Shown: one piece after another, positions 16,661 to 26,800 of the stretch
Position numbering within the stretch: the first letter of the stretch is position 1
Layout of the letters: each line of letters opens with the position of its first letter
Source of the DNA: a virus
DNA: 56,337 nucleotides
IMG/VR virus record: IMGVR_UViG_3300010354_000005
Span: 1-56,337 of that record
Reading direction: 5' to 3' (one strand)
Position numbers and translations under genes: made by a program
Notes under the pieces: model-generated
Databases searched by the model: none
What the model saw: the letters and a program-made list of their open reading frames with translations, nothing else
What the model was told of the DNA's origin: nothing

Positions 16661-16944
16661 TGACAAAATGGTTCGGTGAAGATTGGATGACTACTAAGTG
16701 GCGACCCATGATGGCAATCGTCTACATGATAATCAACCTAGCAGACTTCCTTATCTTCCCTATCATTTGGTCTTTACTGCAAATCCACGGCAAGGGCGAA
16801 GTTGCGCAGCAGTGGGTTCCGCTCACCCTATCTAATGGCGGTCTGTTCCACATGGCGTTTGGTGCCGTGCTTGGGGTTGCCGCATTTACCCGCGGCCAAG
16901 AGAAAATAGAGAAAGTCAAAAATGCCAACTTGGATACTCAATAA
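16660..16944 (+). CDS. Holin (3-TM type, putative)
   Basis: 94 residues with hydrophobic segments near 17-40 and 60-77 and a charged C-terminus, placed just before Rz and the endolysin. Loop and spacing resemble the GTA/3TM holin family. It would permeabilise the inner membrane and release the endolysin. The start ATG 16660 lies 9 nt after AAGGAGG; two GTG codons just upstream are alternatives. Confidence 0.75.
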   Translation: MTKWFGEDWMTTKWRPMMAIVYMIINLADFLIFPIIWSLLQIHGKGEVAQQWVPLTLSNGGLFHMAFGAVLGVAAFTRGQEKIEKVKNANLDTQ

Positions 16945-17419
16945 ATGGACATGGATCGGCGTGGCAATGATTGCCCTATTTGCAACGGGCTGGTGGCTAG
17001 GGGATTCTCTGAAACAGGGAGAGTGGGATGCTGCAAGGGTCAAGGAGGCGGAAGCTGTGGCTGTGGCAGTAAAAGAAGCCCACGACAAAGCGATGTCCAA
17101 GGAACGCGAACTGACCCAAAAGTTGAACAGCCAATCGAAACAATACCAAACAAAACTACAGGAGAAGGATCGTGAAAAAGCTGCTGCTCTTGAGCGTTTT
17201 CGTTCTGACGGGTTGCGCATCAGCGTCGAAGCCAGTGCTGGTCAAGACGGAGTGTCCGGTGATCCCGCCAATTCCTGCCGATGTGATGGTGGAACGACAG
17301 CCAAACTTTCTGATGAGGTTGCCCAGCGACTTGTTGAACGAAGGACAGAAGCCGACAAAATAGTAGAGCAGTTAACTGCTTGCCAAGGAATTCTAAGGGA
17401 AATAACAAATGGTAAATAG
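16922..17419 (+). CDS. Rz: i-spanin (Rz-like)
   Basis: 165 residues. One N-terminal membrane anchor (KWTWIGVAMIALFATGWWLG), then a long periplasmic coiled coil (about 30-90), the classic Rz layout. A complete Rz1-type gene is nested inside it in another frame. With the o-spanin it would span the periplasm and fuse inner and outer membranes in the last step of lysis. It overlaps the holin end by 23 nt and the endolysin start by 11 nt. Confidence 0.88.
   Translation: MPTWILNKWTWIGVAMIALFATGWWLGDSLKQGEWDAARVKEAEAVAVAVKEAHDKAMSKERELTQKLNSQSKQYQTKLQEKDREKAAALERFRSDGLRISVEASAGQDGVSGDPANSCRCDGGTTAKLSDEVAQRLVERRTEADKIVEQLTACQGILREITNGK
17172..17363 (+). CDS. Rz1: o-spanin (Rz1-like lipoprotein), embedded in Rz
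   Basis: A 63-residue ORF wholly inside the Rz gene in the +1 frame, starting at GTG 17172 behind GGAGAAGGATC. A lipoprotein signal with lipobox LTGC ends at Cys15; the mature part is proline-rich (CPVIPPIPADVM). These are the features of Rz1, the outer-membrane lipoprotein partner of Rz. The fully embedded arrangement matches the lambda type. Confidence 0.9.
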   Translation: MKKLLLLSVFVLTGCASASKPVLVKTECPVIPPIPADVMVERQPNFLMRLPSDLLNEGQKPTK

Positions 17420-17828
17420 TCGAAAGATTGACGATCTGCTACCCGTTGTTCAATCTAGGGTAAGAAAGTTTTTGGAACTGTGTCACGAAAATGACATAGA
17501 TCTTTTGATAACATCTACCTTCCGCGACAACGAAAGCCAGAACGCTCTATACGCTCAAGGCAGAACAGCGCCCGGGAAAATTGTAACCAATGCAAAGGCT
17601 GGAGAAAGTTGGCATAATTATAGGTGCGCAGTAGATGTGGTACCATTGCGTAATGGTAAGCCAGTGTGGGATGGAAAAGATTCCGTATGGCAAACCGTGG
17701 GCGAGTTGGGTAAACAAGCGGGCTTAGAGTGGGCTGGCGATTGGAAGAAATTCAAAGAGCTGGCACATTTCCAATACACGGGCGGAAAGACTATGGCCCA
17801 ACTCAGAATGGGTGAGGTGATAGCATGA
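17409..17828 (+). CDS. Endolysin, M15 peptidase family
   Basis: 139 residues. The zinc motif SWHNYRCAVDV (His and Asp ligands, usually SxHxxGxAxD) and a second His in LAHFQYTGG are present, with TSTFRDNESQNALYAQGR before them, as in T5-type L-alanyl-D-glutamate or D-Ala-D-Ala endopeptidases. It cuts the peptide cross-bridge of peptidoglycan. The usual Gly in the motif is Arg here. No signal peptide, so export depends on the holin. Confidence 0.9.
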   Translation: MVNSRKIDDLLPVVQSRVRKFLELCHENDIDLLITSTFRDNESQNALYAQGRTAPGKIVTNAKAGESWHNYRCAVDVVPLRNGKPVWDGKDSVWQTVGELGKQAGLEWAGDWKKFKELAHFQYTGGKTMAQLRMGEVIA

Positions 17829-18001
17829 GCGATGAATTGCAAATAGAAGTACAACGAGAACTTGAACGGCACTCTAACAAGATTGACCAAATAGAGAAAG
17901 AGTTGTGCAATATAAAGAAGTTGATGTACACAGTCATCGCCGTGTCATTAGGTTCGCCACACATAGGTGCAATTGGAGAAGTACTCAAGCACCTCGTATA
18001 A
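17825..18001 (+). CDS. Small coiled-coil protein (58 aa)
   Basis: Overlaps the endolysin end by ATGA. Residues 1-33 are a charged helix (QRELERHSNKIDQIEKELCN), then a weakly hydrophobic stretch and a GAIGEVLKHLV end. The pattern is reminiscent of XhlA-type lysis accessory proteins, but too short to call. It is the last gene of the lysis block. Confidence 0.68.
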   Translation: MSDELQIEVQRELERHSNKIDQIEKELCNIKKLMYTVIAVSLGSPHIGAIGEVLKHLV

Positions 18002-18012
18002 GGAGTGCCTTT

Positions 18013-18948
18013 ATGCTTAAGGTCAGCGACCAAGAGTTTATATCCGCATGGGACAGACTCAAGAGTGCTGCTAAGGTAGCAAAAGCTTTTGATATGAACG
18101 TCCGATCTGTTTACCGCAGACGGAAGAGTATGGAGGGGAAGATTGATCGACCACTAACCAGTGACGATCCAAGATCCCCCACATTCACTGTTAGGGAGCA
18201 CTCGCCTAGAGTTGATTGCGAGCTTGCTAATGGGGTAATCATTGTGGCATCTGACGCACACTATTGGCCGGGAGTTGAAAGTACCGCGCACAAAGCGTTG
18301 CTGAAAGTTGTTGATGACCTCAAGCCATCCATGATCGTTATGAACGGCGATCTGTTCGATGGTTCCTCTATTAGCAGATTCCCCAAGATGGGATGGGGAA
18401 GAACACCCACAGTGAAAGAAGAACTCCAAGCTGTTGCTGAGCGACTAGCAGAAGTTGAGGCTGTTGCAGGTAACGCTAAGCTCTGGTGGACGATGGGCAA
18501 TCACGACATGCGCTTCGAGGCGCGGTTGGCTCAGGCTGTCCCAGAGTACGAGGGAATCGGGGGCTTCACTCTAAAAGATCATTTCCCCAACTGGAACCAC
18601 AGCATTAGTTTGTTCGTTAATGACAACCTAATGATTAAGCACAGGTTCCGTAACGGGGTACATGCAACGTGGAATAACACGCTCTACAGTGGAGTGTCAA
18701 TGTGTACCGGCCACCTTCATAGGTTGCAAGCCACATTGTTCACGGACTACAAAGGAACTCGCTGGGGCATAGACAGTGGCACCCTAGCCGAGATAGATGG
18801 CGACCACATGCACTACGGTGAGGACAACCCAATGAATCATTGCTCTGGGTTTGCTGTCCTAACAATAGTAGATCATGAGCTTATCTATCCTGAGTTCTGC
18901 TCTGTTCATAACGAGCGCGCGTTCTTCCGGGGCAAGCTTATCGAATAA
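18013..18948 (+). CDS. Calcineurin-like metallophosphoesterase
   Basis: 311 residues from ATG 18013 (AGGAG 8 nt upstream). Residues 10-40 look like a helix-turn-helix (AAKVAKAFDMNVRSVYRRRK). The phosphoesterase core has all metal motifs: SDAHYWPG (D-x-H), NGDLFDG (GDxxD), MGNHDMR (GNHD), a later HRFRNG and CTGHLHR (GHxH). It hydrolyses a phosphoester, perhaps nucleic acid or nucleotide. Its place between the lysis block and virion genes is unusual. Confidence 0.88.
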   Translation: MLKVSDQEFISAWDRLKSAAKVAKAFDMNVRSVYRRRKSMEGKIDRPLTSDDPRSPTFTVREHSPRVDCELANGVIIVASDAHYWPGVESTAHKALLKVVDDLKPSMIVMNGDLFDGSSISRFPKMGWGRTPTVKEELQAVAERLAEVEAVAGNAKLWWTMGNHDMRFEARLAQAVPEYEGIGGFTLKDHFPNWNHSISLFVNDNLMIKHRFRNGVHATWNNTLYSGVSMCTGHLHRLQATLFTDYKGTRWGIDSGTLAEIDGDHMHYGEDNPMNHCSGFAVLTIVDHELIYPEFCSVHNERAFFRGKLIE

Positions 18949-18959
18949 AGGAAAAGTAA

Positions 18960-20828
18960 ATGGCGGGTCTCAAGCTGATGACTCAAGGTGGCTTCAACCC
19001 AAAAGTTGCTGCACACCTACTAGACAATGCGACAGGTCAGCGCGCTGTCAATACAAAAGTTTACGCGGGAGACCTCAGGGGGTGGTACAAGAGCAAAGCA
19101 GTAACCCCCGCCTTTTCTACTATCGCTAATGGCGAAACAATCTACAAGATCCTAGATCAATCAAATGATGATCGCTGGATAGTTTGGGATAGTACTGTAT
19201 GGGCGGCTAGGTCTCCGTTGCTTGACGAGACTCAGCCTCCCGGCAGCAATATCTTCTACACAGAAAACCTAACGCTCAAGAAAACCAACGCTACTCTGGC
19301 TGGCGACTCTGCCTTCAACGGCGAACCCCCACAAGATTGGTACTACGGCGGCGTTCAAGCCCCGATGACAGCTCTGTCTGTTGCCCGTGTTGGCGGCGGT
19401 GTGGTTGCTGAGACCCGTGTGTACACATACACCTTTGTCGAAGAGTTTGGCGGCACCGAGCAAGAGTCTGCCCCGGGGCCGGTATCAGCAGAAGTTGATT
19501 GGGCTAGTACGAACACCATCGATCTTTCTAACTTCGATGATCCGTTTGTTTATCCAAACACCAATATAACCAAAGTTCGAATCTATCGTTCAGTCACTAG
19601 TTCTGGCGGAGATCCTACGTTCCTTTTGGTTGCTGAGATCAATGCTTCGTCCCTTTTGCCAACACCTTCGGCTCACGTCTACAACGACTCTGTAGATGTT
19701 GCTGACTTGGGCGTACCTCTACCTAGCTCGACTTGGTTAGAACCGCCCGACTTGAGTGGTGTTGTATTGCACCCCGGCGGGTTCCTGATCGGCTGGCATC
19801 GTCGCGAGATCGTCATCTCCGAGGTTAACGCTCCCCACGCTTACCCACTTGCTTATCGATATGTTATCGACCACGACATTGTAGGTATGGGTGTGTACGG
19901 ACAATCTGTTGCAATTATGACAGAGGGTTATCCGTATGTGATGAGCGGCCTCCTACCAGAAGCTATGTCTCCTGAGAAGGTGCCAATCCTTGAGCCCTGC
20001 GTTAGTCAACGGTCGATTACAGCCGACGACATGGGTGTGATGTACGCAAGCCCGAACGGAATCTGCATGATCGGTTCTGGTACTGGCGGTCTAGCAACTG
20101 GCAACTTGTTTACACGGGATGAGTTTTCTAAGTTCAACCCAACTACTATCCGGTCTGCTGTATATAATGGCAAGTATTTTGCCTTCTACATGCAGGGCGA
20201 ACAAAAGCCGTTACCTAGTGGCGGGATAATCCTAGACAGAGCTTTGCCTTCTAGCCCATTGTCCCTGACTAGCGTAGAGGCTGCGGCTGCTTATGTTGAC
20301 CCCGCTACTGCTAAGCTGTATTACTTAGATGGCACAACGATCTACGAGTGGGAGGCTGACAAACTTAACAACTTCCCGTTCGAGTGGTTGTCAAAGCGGT
20401 TTATCTTTGAGGCACCCACTAACCTTGCTGCGATTGAGATTGGCGCAGACTTTATTAGCATCGAAGCAGCGGAACAGGCGGAGCAAGCTAGGCAAGAAGT
20501 TATTGATGCGAACAACGCTTTGTGGGCCAGCGGCGATCCGTTGAACAGTACGCTTAATGCAGCACCGCTCAACGTATACGACATCAATGGTTCGATAATG
20601 CAGAACATACCGAACCTTGTTGATGACCGGTTCGTCCAGTTTACTTTGTATGCTGAGAAGGACGGTGCGATGGTTGAAGTGTACAACGCGACCTATCTTG
20701 CTAACGGAACTTACAGACTCCCATCTGGCTTGAAGTCTCAGAAGTTCGAGATCAAACTGGCGGGTAACTTGGAGTTCCGGTACATCAAGATGGCATCCTC
20801 CATGAAAGAACTTGCGAGATTGGAGTAA
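18960..20828 (+). CDS. Large tail/virion structural protein (622 aa)
   Basis: Starts with a GGAAAAGTAA site. The N-terminus (QGGFNPKVAAHLLDNATGQR, then AVNTKVYAGDLRGWYKS) and the central repeats of beta-rich blocks (RIYRSVTSSGGDPTFLLVAE) match a large phage tail protein type I know from podoviruses between the connector genes and the ejection genes. It is probably part of the tail tube or stem. No enzyme motif. Confidence 0.72.
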   Translation: MAGLKLMTQGGFNPKVAAHLLDNATGQRAVNTKVYAGDLRGWYKSKAVTPAFSTIANGETIYKILDQSNDDRWIVWDSTVWAARSPLLDETQPPGSNIFYTENLTLKKTNATLAGDSAFNGEPPQDWYYGGVQAPMTALSVARVGGGVVAETRVYTYTFVEEFGGTEQESAPGPVSAEVDWASTNTIDLSNFDDPFVYPNTNITKVRIYRSVTSSGGDPTFLLVAEINASSLLPTPSAHVYNDSVDVADLGVPLPSSTWLEPPDLSGVVLHPGGFLIGWHRREIVISEVNAPHAYPLAYRYVIDHDIVGMGVYGQSVAIMTEGYPYVMSGLLPEAMSPEKVPILEPCVSQRSITADDMGVMYASPNGICMIGSGTGGLATGNLFTRDEFSKFNPTTIRSAVYNGKYFAFYMQGEQKPLPSGGIILDRALPSSPLSLTSVEAAAAYVDPATAKLYYLDGTTIYEWEADKLNNFPFEWLSKRFIFEAPTNLAAIEIGADFISIEAAEQAEQARQEVIDANNALWASGDPLNSTLNAAPLNVYDINGSIMQNIPNLVDDRFVQFTLYAEKDGAMVEVYNATYLANGTYRLPSGLKSQKFEIKLAGNLEFRYIKMASSMKELARLE

Positions 20829-20831
20829 ACG

Positions 20832-21080
20832 ATGGCAGCACCTCAACCACCTAGAACCCACATTGACATAGTAGGTAGGCAAAAGAAGCCAGCTATACCA
20901 GCGATACAAACAAACAGTATTGCTGATCGTAGGCTGGTTTCTATTTTGCAACCTCTTAAACAAAATGTGGAAATGCTTACCGGAGTACGAGGCGGTCGTG
21001 TGGAGCAGCTTGACAATACTGCAACACTAGACGACGTAATTCAAAAACTTAACGAAGTGATTGCAAGACTCAACTTCTAA
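20832..21080 (+). CDS. Hypothetical protein (82 aa)
   Basis: Three bases after the tail gene. The C-terminal part is a helix with heptad pattern (DDVIQKLNEVIARLNF); the middle is rich in basic and polar residues. No family is recognised. It may be a small virion protein or a chaperone of the neighbouring tail gene. Confidence 0.68.
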   Translation: MAAPQPPRTHIDIVGRQKKPAIPAIQTNSIADRRLVSILQPLKQNVEMLTGVRGGRVEQLDNTATLDDVIQKLNEVIARLNF

Positions 21081-21084
21081 CTGT

Positions 21085-21492
21085 ATGGAAAAACTAATCA
21101 ATGATCCTGACCGAGTGTGGCACTTCCTAAAAGATCTGGGGGTGCCGGTCATGTATTCCGCTGGGATGCAGGGAATCGGAAGGGAGATAGAAGGTGGCCT
21201 CGTAGGCGGCGTTCTTTACGAGGGTTGGACAAAGAGAAACATCTTCATGCACTGCGCTGGCAGAGGTAAGAAGTGGATAAGCAAGTCGCTTTTACGGGCG
21301 GCTTTTTCATATCCATTCCACCAACTGAACTGCGACAGGGTATCGGCTTGGGTCGATGAGTCAAACACAGAGTCTCGAACCTTGGTGGAGAAGATTGGAT
21401 TCACAGAAGAAACGCGGCTGAAGGGTGCCGCACCCGATGGTGGGGATGTAGTCATCTATGTCTTGTGGCGTAAAGATTGTCGATTCTTGTAA
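21085..21492 (+). CDS. GNAT-family N-acetyltransferase (putative)
   Basis: 135 residues. The pattern HCAGRGKKWISKSLLRAAFS (CoA-binding motif A region), NCDRVSAWVDESNTESRTLV and EKIGFTEETRLKG is the GNAT layout, where a residue stretch ending EKxGF follows the acetyl-CoA loop. It would acetylate an amine, perhaps a virion or host protein. It sits among virion genes, which is unusual. Confidence 0.72.
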   Translation: MEKLINDPDRVWHFLKDLGVPVMYSAGMQGIGREIEGGLVGGVLYEGWTKRNIFMHCAGRGKKWISKSLLRAAFSYPFHQLNCDRVSAWVDESNTESRTLVEKIGFTEETRLKGAAPDGGDVVIYVLWRKDCRFL

Positions 21493-21502
21493 GGGATAAA
21501 AA

Positions 21503-22672
21503 ATGTTCGACAAACATGATAGCTTTATGGAGTTCTACGGGGATGTATGCGAAAACCCAAGAGATCCAGTTGAGCGCAAATTAGCAGTATTGCAAAAGAG
21601 AAACATAGCCTTTGGTGGTAAGGGTAGTGCGCCCGATCCCAACCCGGGTATGGTTGCTTCTGCTGATGCTGCGGCAAAAACTGCTGAAGCTCAGAAGGAG
21701 ATTGCGAAGAACACTCTTGACTTCTATAAGCAGCAGTATGCAGATATGAAGCCAATTCTAACTGAGGTTCTTCAGGGTCAGGTTGATACGCAAAGAGAAT
21801 CAATGCGTCAAGCCGCCGAGTACGAAGATTACATGAAGCAAACCTTCCGTCCTCTGGAAGAGCGTCTGGCCGAAGAGGCTGGTATGTACGACACCGAGGC
21901 TGGCCGTGAGCGTCTTGCTCGTCAGGCTGCTGGCGACCTTGCTACTTCGTTCCAAAGCATGCGAGAGCAGGGCAACCGTCAAGCTAGGTCTATGGGTCTG
22001 CGTCCTTCGTCTGGCCGGTTCGCCGCACTGAACCAACAGCTCAACCTGCAAGAAGCGTTAGCCCGTGCTGCTGCTAAGACCGGTGCCCGCGAAGGCGCAT
22101 TGGACAAAGCCCGCGCATTGAAGTACGACGCTGCTGCTCTAGGTCGTAACCTTCCGACCAACATCACTGGCTCACAACAGATTGGTCTTGGCGCTGCGGC
22201 TGGTGCTCAACAGGGCGCTATGGTTCCCGGTCAAGTAATGGCACCCGGCTTCCAAGGCGCAATGCAAGGATACCAAGGTGCTACCCAAGCTTACGGTACC
22301 GCTGGAAACATCTACGGCCAAGAGTACCAAGGTCGCATGCAAGCCTATAACGCTCAACAGGAAGCAGCGGGTGGTTTGTTCAAAGGTCTTGGCGGTCTGG
22401 CAGGTATGGCTTTTGGCGCACCAACTGGATCTATCGGTGGCAAATTGTTAGGCTTCGCTGACGGTGGCGCACCAAGGAAGCGCGGTATGGTTCGCGGCCC
22501 CGGCGGCCCTGTAGATGATATGATACCGGCAATGTTGTCGGACGGTGAATACGTTCTGCCAGCAGATACGGTCAAGGCTATCGGCAAAAAGAAATTGGAT
22601 AAAGTTGTCGATAAGACACATACCCCCGCTGCTATTCAACGTAAGCGCGGCATGAAGAAGAGAGGCAAATAA
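21503..22672 (+). CDS. Internal/ejection protein with coiled coil (389 aa)
   Basis: Ala/Gln-rich, with a long coiled coil (about residues 50-200) and a glycine-rich tail. The C-terminus has GFADGGAPRKRGMV and GPGGPVDDMIPAMLSDGEY followed by VLPADTVKAIG, a conserved pattern seen in phage virion proteins near the ejection block. First of three genes likely to be carried in the head and ejected. Confidence 0.75.
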   Translation: MFDKHDSFMEFYGDVCENPRDPVERKLAVLQKRNIAFGGKGSAPDPNPGMVASADAAAKTAEAQKEIAKNTLDFYKQQYADMKPILTEVLQGQVDTQRESMRQAAEYEDYMKQTFRPLEERLAEEAGMYDTEAGRERLARQAAGDLATSFQSMREQGNRQARSMGLRPSSGRFAALNQQLNLQEALARAAAKTGAREGALDKARALKYDAAALGRNLPTNITGSQQIGLGAAAGAQQGAMVPGQVMAPGFQGAMQGYQGATQAYGTAGNIYGQEYQGRMQAYNAQQEAAGGLFKGLGGLAGMAFGAPTGSIGGKLLGFADGGAPRKRGMVRGPGGPVDDMIPAMLSDGEYVLPADTVKAIGKKKLDKVVDKTHTPAAIQRKRGMKKRGK

Positions 22673-23820
22673 TGGCTATGGCACGCGGATTAGGCGCATT
22701 CGCTGAGGGCTTCACCCAAGGCTACGCGCAAATGAGTGAGATTGATGCTCGTCGTCAGGCTGTTGAACGCGAGAAGCAGCGTATGGCTCTTGAGGAAAGA
22801 CGTGCCGACTTGGAGCAGCAGCGGTTCGGCATGGAGAAAGAAAACTTCGAGCTGGGCAAGCAGAGAACCGGAATGGAGATTGCTGCCCTGAAGCGCGAGG
22901 AGGATTTCCAAAACGACCTCAGACAGACATTAGCAAATGTGCAAAAAATGTCTATGCCCGGATACGAGGGCGAGGTCATTGATAGCCGCACTGGTAAATC
23001 CCAAGGTGTCAAGCGATTCCAAAATCCAGACGAAGAGATCGGCCCGATGAAAGAGCGTGGCTTAGCGTTCCGTGCTGGCTCGATCAAGCAAGTCGGCCCT
23101 ATGGATCCATTGGATTACCAGATGAAGTTCGCTGATGAGTTCATGGCTGCTCAAGCTCGTCACGGGAAACTTACCCCTGAGATGTTGGATGCTGCGAAAG
23201 CACGGCGCAAGCAGATTGAGGGCGAAGGCGCAATCGAAGCTGCACGTTACTTCATGACTACTGGTGATGAAGCCGGCGCTAAAGCTATGTTTGCAAAGCA
23301 GGGCAAGATAACCCTTGGCAAAGATGTAACTCTCTCAGTTGTAAGAGACCCCATCACTGGCCCCAAAATTATTGGCACCCGTGGAGGTAAGCAGGTCTTT
23401 GATATGTTTGACGATGTTATACTTCCGTCAATGTCTGCTGAATCTTATAGCAAGACAATGGCTGAGCTTAAGAAACTTGGCATACAAGAATCTGGCGAAA
23501 ATCTTCGTGCTGGTCAAGCAGCAAAAGCAGCAATGGATCGTACTGTTTACGAAGCCAATGCTCGTATGGCTGCGGCTAACAAAGACAAGGGCGATGACGC
23601 TGCCAAAGAACTCTACAAGTACACCTTGGAGTTCGCTGGTAAGTTCGCAAGCAACCCGACCTTTACATGGGATCCTGCCCAATACATGCGCTGGGCAAGT
23701 ACGGTTGCAGCAAAAGCAGAACAGCACCGTCGCGGTGGTCTATCTATCCCCGAGGCGGCAGCAAAAGCCACCAACGAAGTTCCGGTACCGGACGCTGTGG
23801 TGGGCAAAGCAAAAAAATAA
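22672..23820 (+). CDS. Coiled-coil ejection-block protein (382 aa)
   Basis: Overlaps the previous gene by one base. The first 85 residues are almost purely charged coiled coil (IDARRQAVEREKQRMALEER). The rest is mixed alpha/beta with no catalytic motif I can name. It precedes the giant protein and, by position, matches the internal virion proteins of T7-like phages. Confidence 0.75.
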   Translation: MAMARGLGAFAEGFTQGYAQMSEIDARRQAVEREKQRMALEERRADLEQQRFGMEKENFELGKQRTGMEIAALKREEDFQNDLRQTLANVQKMSMPGYEGEVIDSRTGKSQGVKRFQNPDEEIGPMKERGLAFRAGSIKQVGPMDPLDYQMKFADEFMAAQARHGKLTPEMLDAAKARRKQIEGEGAIEAARYFMTTGDEAGAKAMFAKQGKITLGKDVTLSVVRDPITGPKIIGTRGGKQVFDMFDDVILPSMSAESYSKTMAELKKLGIQESGENLRAGQAAKAAMDRTVYEANARMAAANKDKGDDAAKELYKYTLEFAGKFASNPTFTWDPAQYMRWASTVAAKAEQHRRGGLSIPEAAAKATNEVPVPDAVVGKAKK

Positions 23821-23830
23821 GGATACCTAA

Positions 23831-26800
23831 ATGGCAACTTCTCCGCTCTATAAGACTTCTGACGAAGCAGGAACCGAATCACGGAGAAAGGGTCAAGCGA
23901 TATCAAGCGGCAAGTACGAACCGGGCGCATTCGCACGTCAAGCAATTGGCACCGAATATGTCCCGGGTCAGTACGCAAGTCAGCAGATTGGTCAAAACTA
24001 CACCCCCGGAGTTGTAGCTGACCAAGCTCTTGCCGCTGGACTCCCTTCCCCTTCCTCACGTCGTCGAGGCATTGCGCCCTCCCCATCAGGCCCCAGCGCC
24101 GCCCCCACGTTTGATCCCCTAAAAGCCTACGAAGAATCGATCCTCAAGGATCAACCCCAATCAGAACTTCGTTCGTCTGCACCAGAAGGAAACTTCCTTG
24201 GTGACTCAGCCAACGATCTAGTCATTGGTGGTTTACAGCTTTATGGTGCTGGCTACGAGATTGCCAACTTGGTATCTGGTGGTGCAATCGATCAAGCCAT
24301 TAAGGATCGCACGGGCAAGACGGGTACGCAAAACTTGGCTGAAGGTCGCCGCATGCTTCAGGCGGATCAGTCTCCTGCGCTGAGAGCCCAACAGAAAGAA
24401 CTGGAAGATGCCAAAGGATTTGTTGACAGCTTTGCAACTGTCCTAACCAACCCACGTCTGGCCGGCTCGTTGACTATGCAGATGGTTCCGCAGCTTGCGA
24501 CTATCGGTATGGCTGCACGGGCTGTGGCTATGAAAACTTTGGCTTGGGGTGCCGAGGCTGGTCTGAGCGCCGAAGCCGCCACTGCTGCTGCATCTACTAA
24601 CGCGGCGCGTACTGTCCTTGGTTTGAACGCTGCGATGGAAGGTGGTATGGCCGGGGCTGATACCCGCAACCACATCCTGAATATGACAGAGGCAGAGCTT
24701 TCGAAGTCTCCTCAGTATCAGGCACTTCTGCGGTCGGGTATGGATCCGATGCTTGCTCGGCAGAAACTAGCCAACGATGCGTCGCTGATCTCTACGGCTC
24801 TGGCAGCTTCGATCTCTGCTGTTGCTTCTAAGGTAACTGGTGCAGCTAAGCTTGAGGCCGCAGTCTTGGGTGGTGTGGTTAACAAGGTTGAGCGCGAGGT
24901 TGGCAAGAAGTCAGGCATGACAATCGCTAAAGAGCTTGGCTTTGCTGGCGTTAAGGAAACCGCAGAGGAAACCCTGCAAGAAGGTGGCGCGCAATTTGCC
25001 CAGAACGTAGCTAAGCAGCAGAAGATCGACGAGCAGCAAGCCTTGATGGAAGGTGTACCCGAGGCCGCTGGTGCTGGTGGTGCTATGGGTCTGCTTGCCG
25101 GTGCTGGATTCGGTGGTGCAAAGGTCGCAATAGAGAAAGGCGCTGAAGCTATCGCCACTCCCCCCGGATCTTCAACTACTGGACAAACATACAGTGGCCC
25201 CGGAGCTGGACGACTCACCGACGTTGAGATGGTGTCAGCCGCACGGTCGCCAGCGTTTATGGCATACCAATGGTCTGTGGCTGATGACGCTACACGAATC
25301 CGTTTACAGAATGCTAACCCCAACCTGAACCTACAAGCTCTGGCACAAGACGTTGATCTTGTTGCTCAGGGTAAGCGGCTGTCTGATTCGGCACCGCAGT
25401 TTGGCCAGACCTTCCTGAACCAATTGGAAGAGTTTGACCTTACAACTGCACAAGCCGCGGCAGACCAGACTCAGCGTATAGCCGGCGCTCCTTCGATGGA
25501 GGGTGTCAAGACTGATGCCGACCGCGCTATGCAGGAAGCTGGCGAAGGGATTGTCTCGACTCCACCCGCTCCGTCCACTGACCAAGAGGCTGATGTTGGC
25601 GGCGATACGGGTGTGCCACAGATTACCGACATGTCGATGGAAGAGCAGATCAACCGTCTGCGTGGCTACAAGCGTCGTGCTCAGAACCTAGAGGGACTGC
25701 CAGAGAACTACCGTCGTCAGCAAGCCGAGCTGTCCGTACAGGAAATGGTGGATCAGGGATTCCCTGAAACCGTAGCCCGTGGCGTGTTCGGCGGCCTACT
25801 GTACGGCCCCAGCCTAGAGACCGTCCTATCAGAAGGAGGCCATACGGCTTCACAGGAGCCCGCTGGTGAGGTCGAAAGCATTGGCGGTACACCCATAGCC
25901 ACCCAGACCACGCTCGTTCAGGAGACCCCGCAGAAGCCCGTTACGGAGGTGTTGACGGAGTTCGGTGACAAGCGCATGTCTGACGGTACGATGACAGACG
26001 ACCAGTTCAGGGATGCTCTTGTCAATTGGGACAACCGCCGCCAAGGCACCGATGGCAAGTCTACCCGCTCCGACTACGAGATCGTCCCCCTGCCAGCCCC
26101 AATGCAAAAGCTGGCCGATGCTCTGGGGATTCAACTCAAGGGTTGGGCATGGAAGGGTGATCCCTACCGTCTGGTCAGCACCCGTCAGGGTATCTCGATG
26201 GGCAAAGGGGTTATTGGTATCAACTTTGGTACCACATCCCAAGGCGGCGAGTTCGTTGTCTTTGGGCATGAGCTGTTCCATGAGCTTGCCAGCCGTGATC
26301 GTCAGGCCGCAGACAACCTTATTGCTGCAATGCAGGACTTCCTTGATGGCGACATCACCGAGGATCTGCGTGAGAAACTGCGTCAGGTTGGCTACAAAGA
26401 GGACATCCTAGCCGAAGAGATTGTTGCCGACGTTCTTGGCGTTCTGTTTGCAGAGCAGTCGTTCTGGAAGAAGATGGCGGAAGTGCAACCCACTCTGCTT
26501 GAGAAGATCATCGACATCATTCGTCAGATGATTAACCGTATGTCCCAATTTGGGACTAGGGAGAAGATGGTTCGCAACGCCATCAAAGATCTTCAGAGAG
26601 TTGAAGATATGATGGTTGGGTTCCTGAACGATGCCATCAACAAGCAAGCCGCTGGTACGTCCGTACAAGACAACATACAACTTAACGCAACTCAAGCAGA
26701 AGCACTACAAAACGTCAGGTCTCTTCTCAAGGAAGGCAAGCGTTCTGAGGCTGCCGCTGCGTTCAAGGCTGCAAACCTGTGGAAAGAAACTGGCCTGAAC

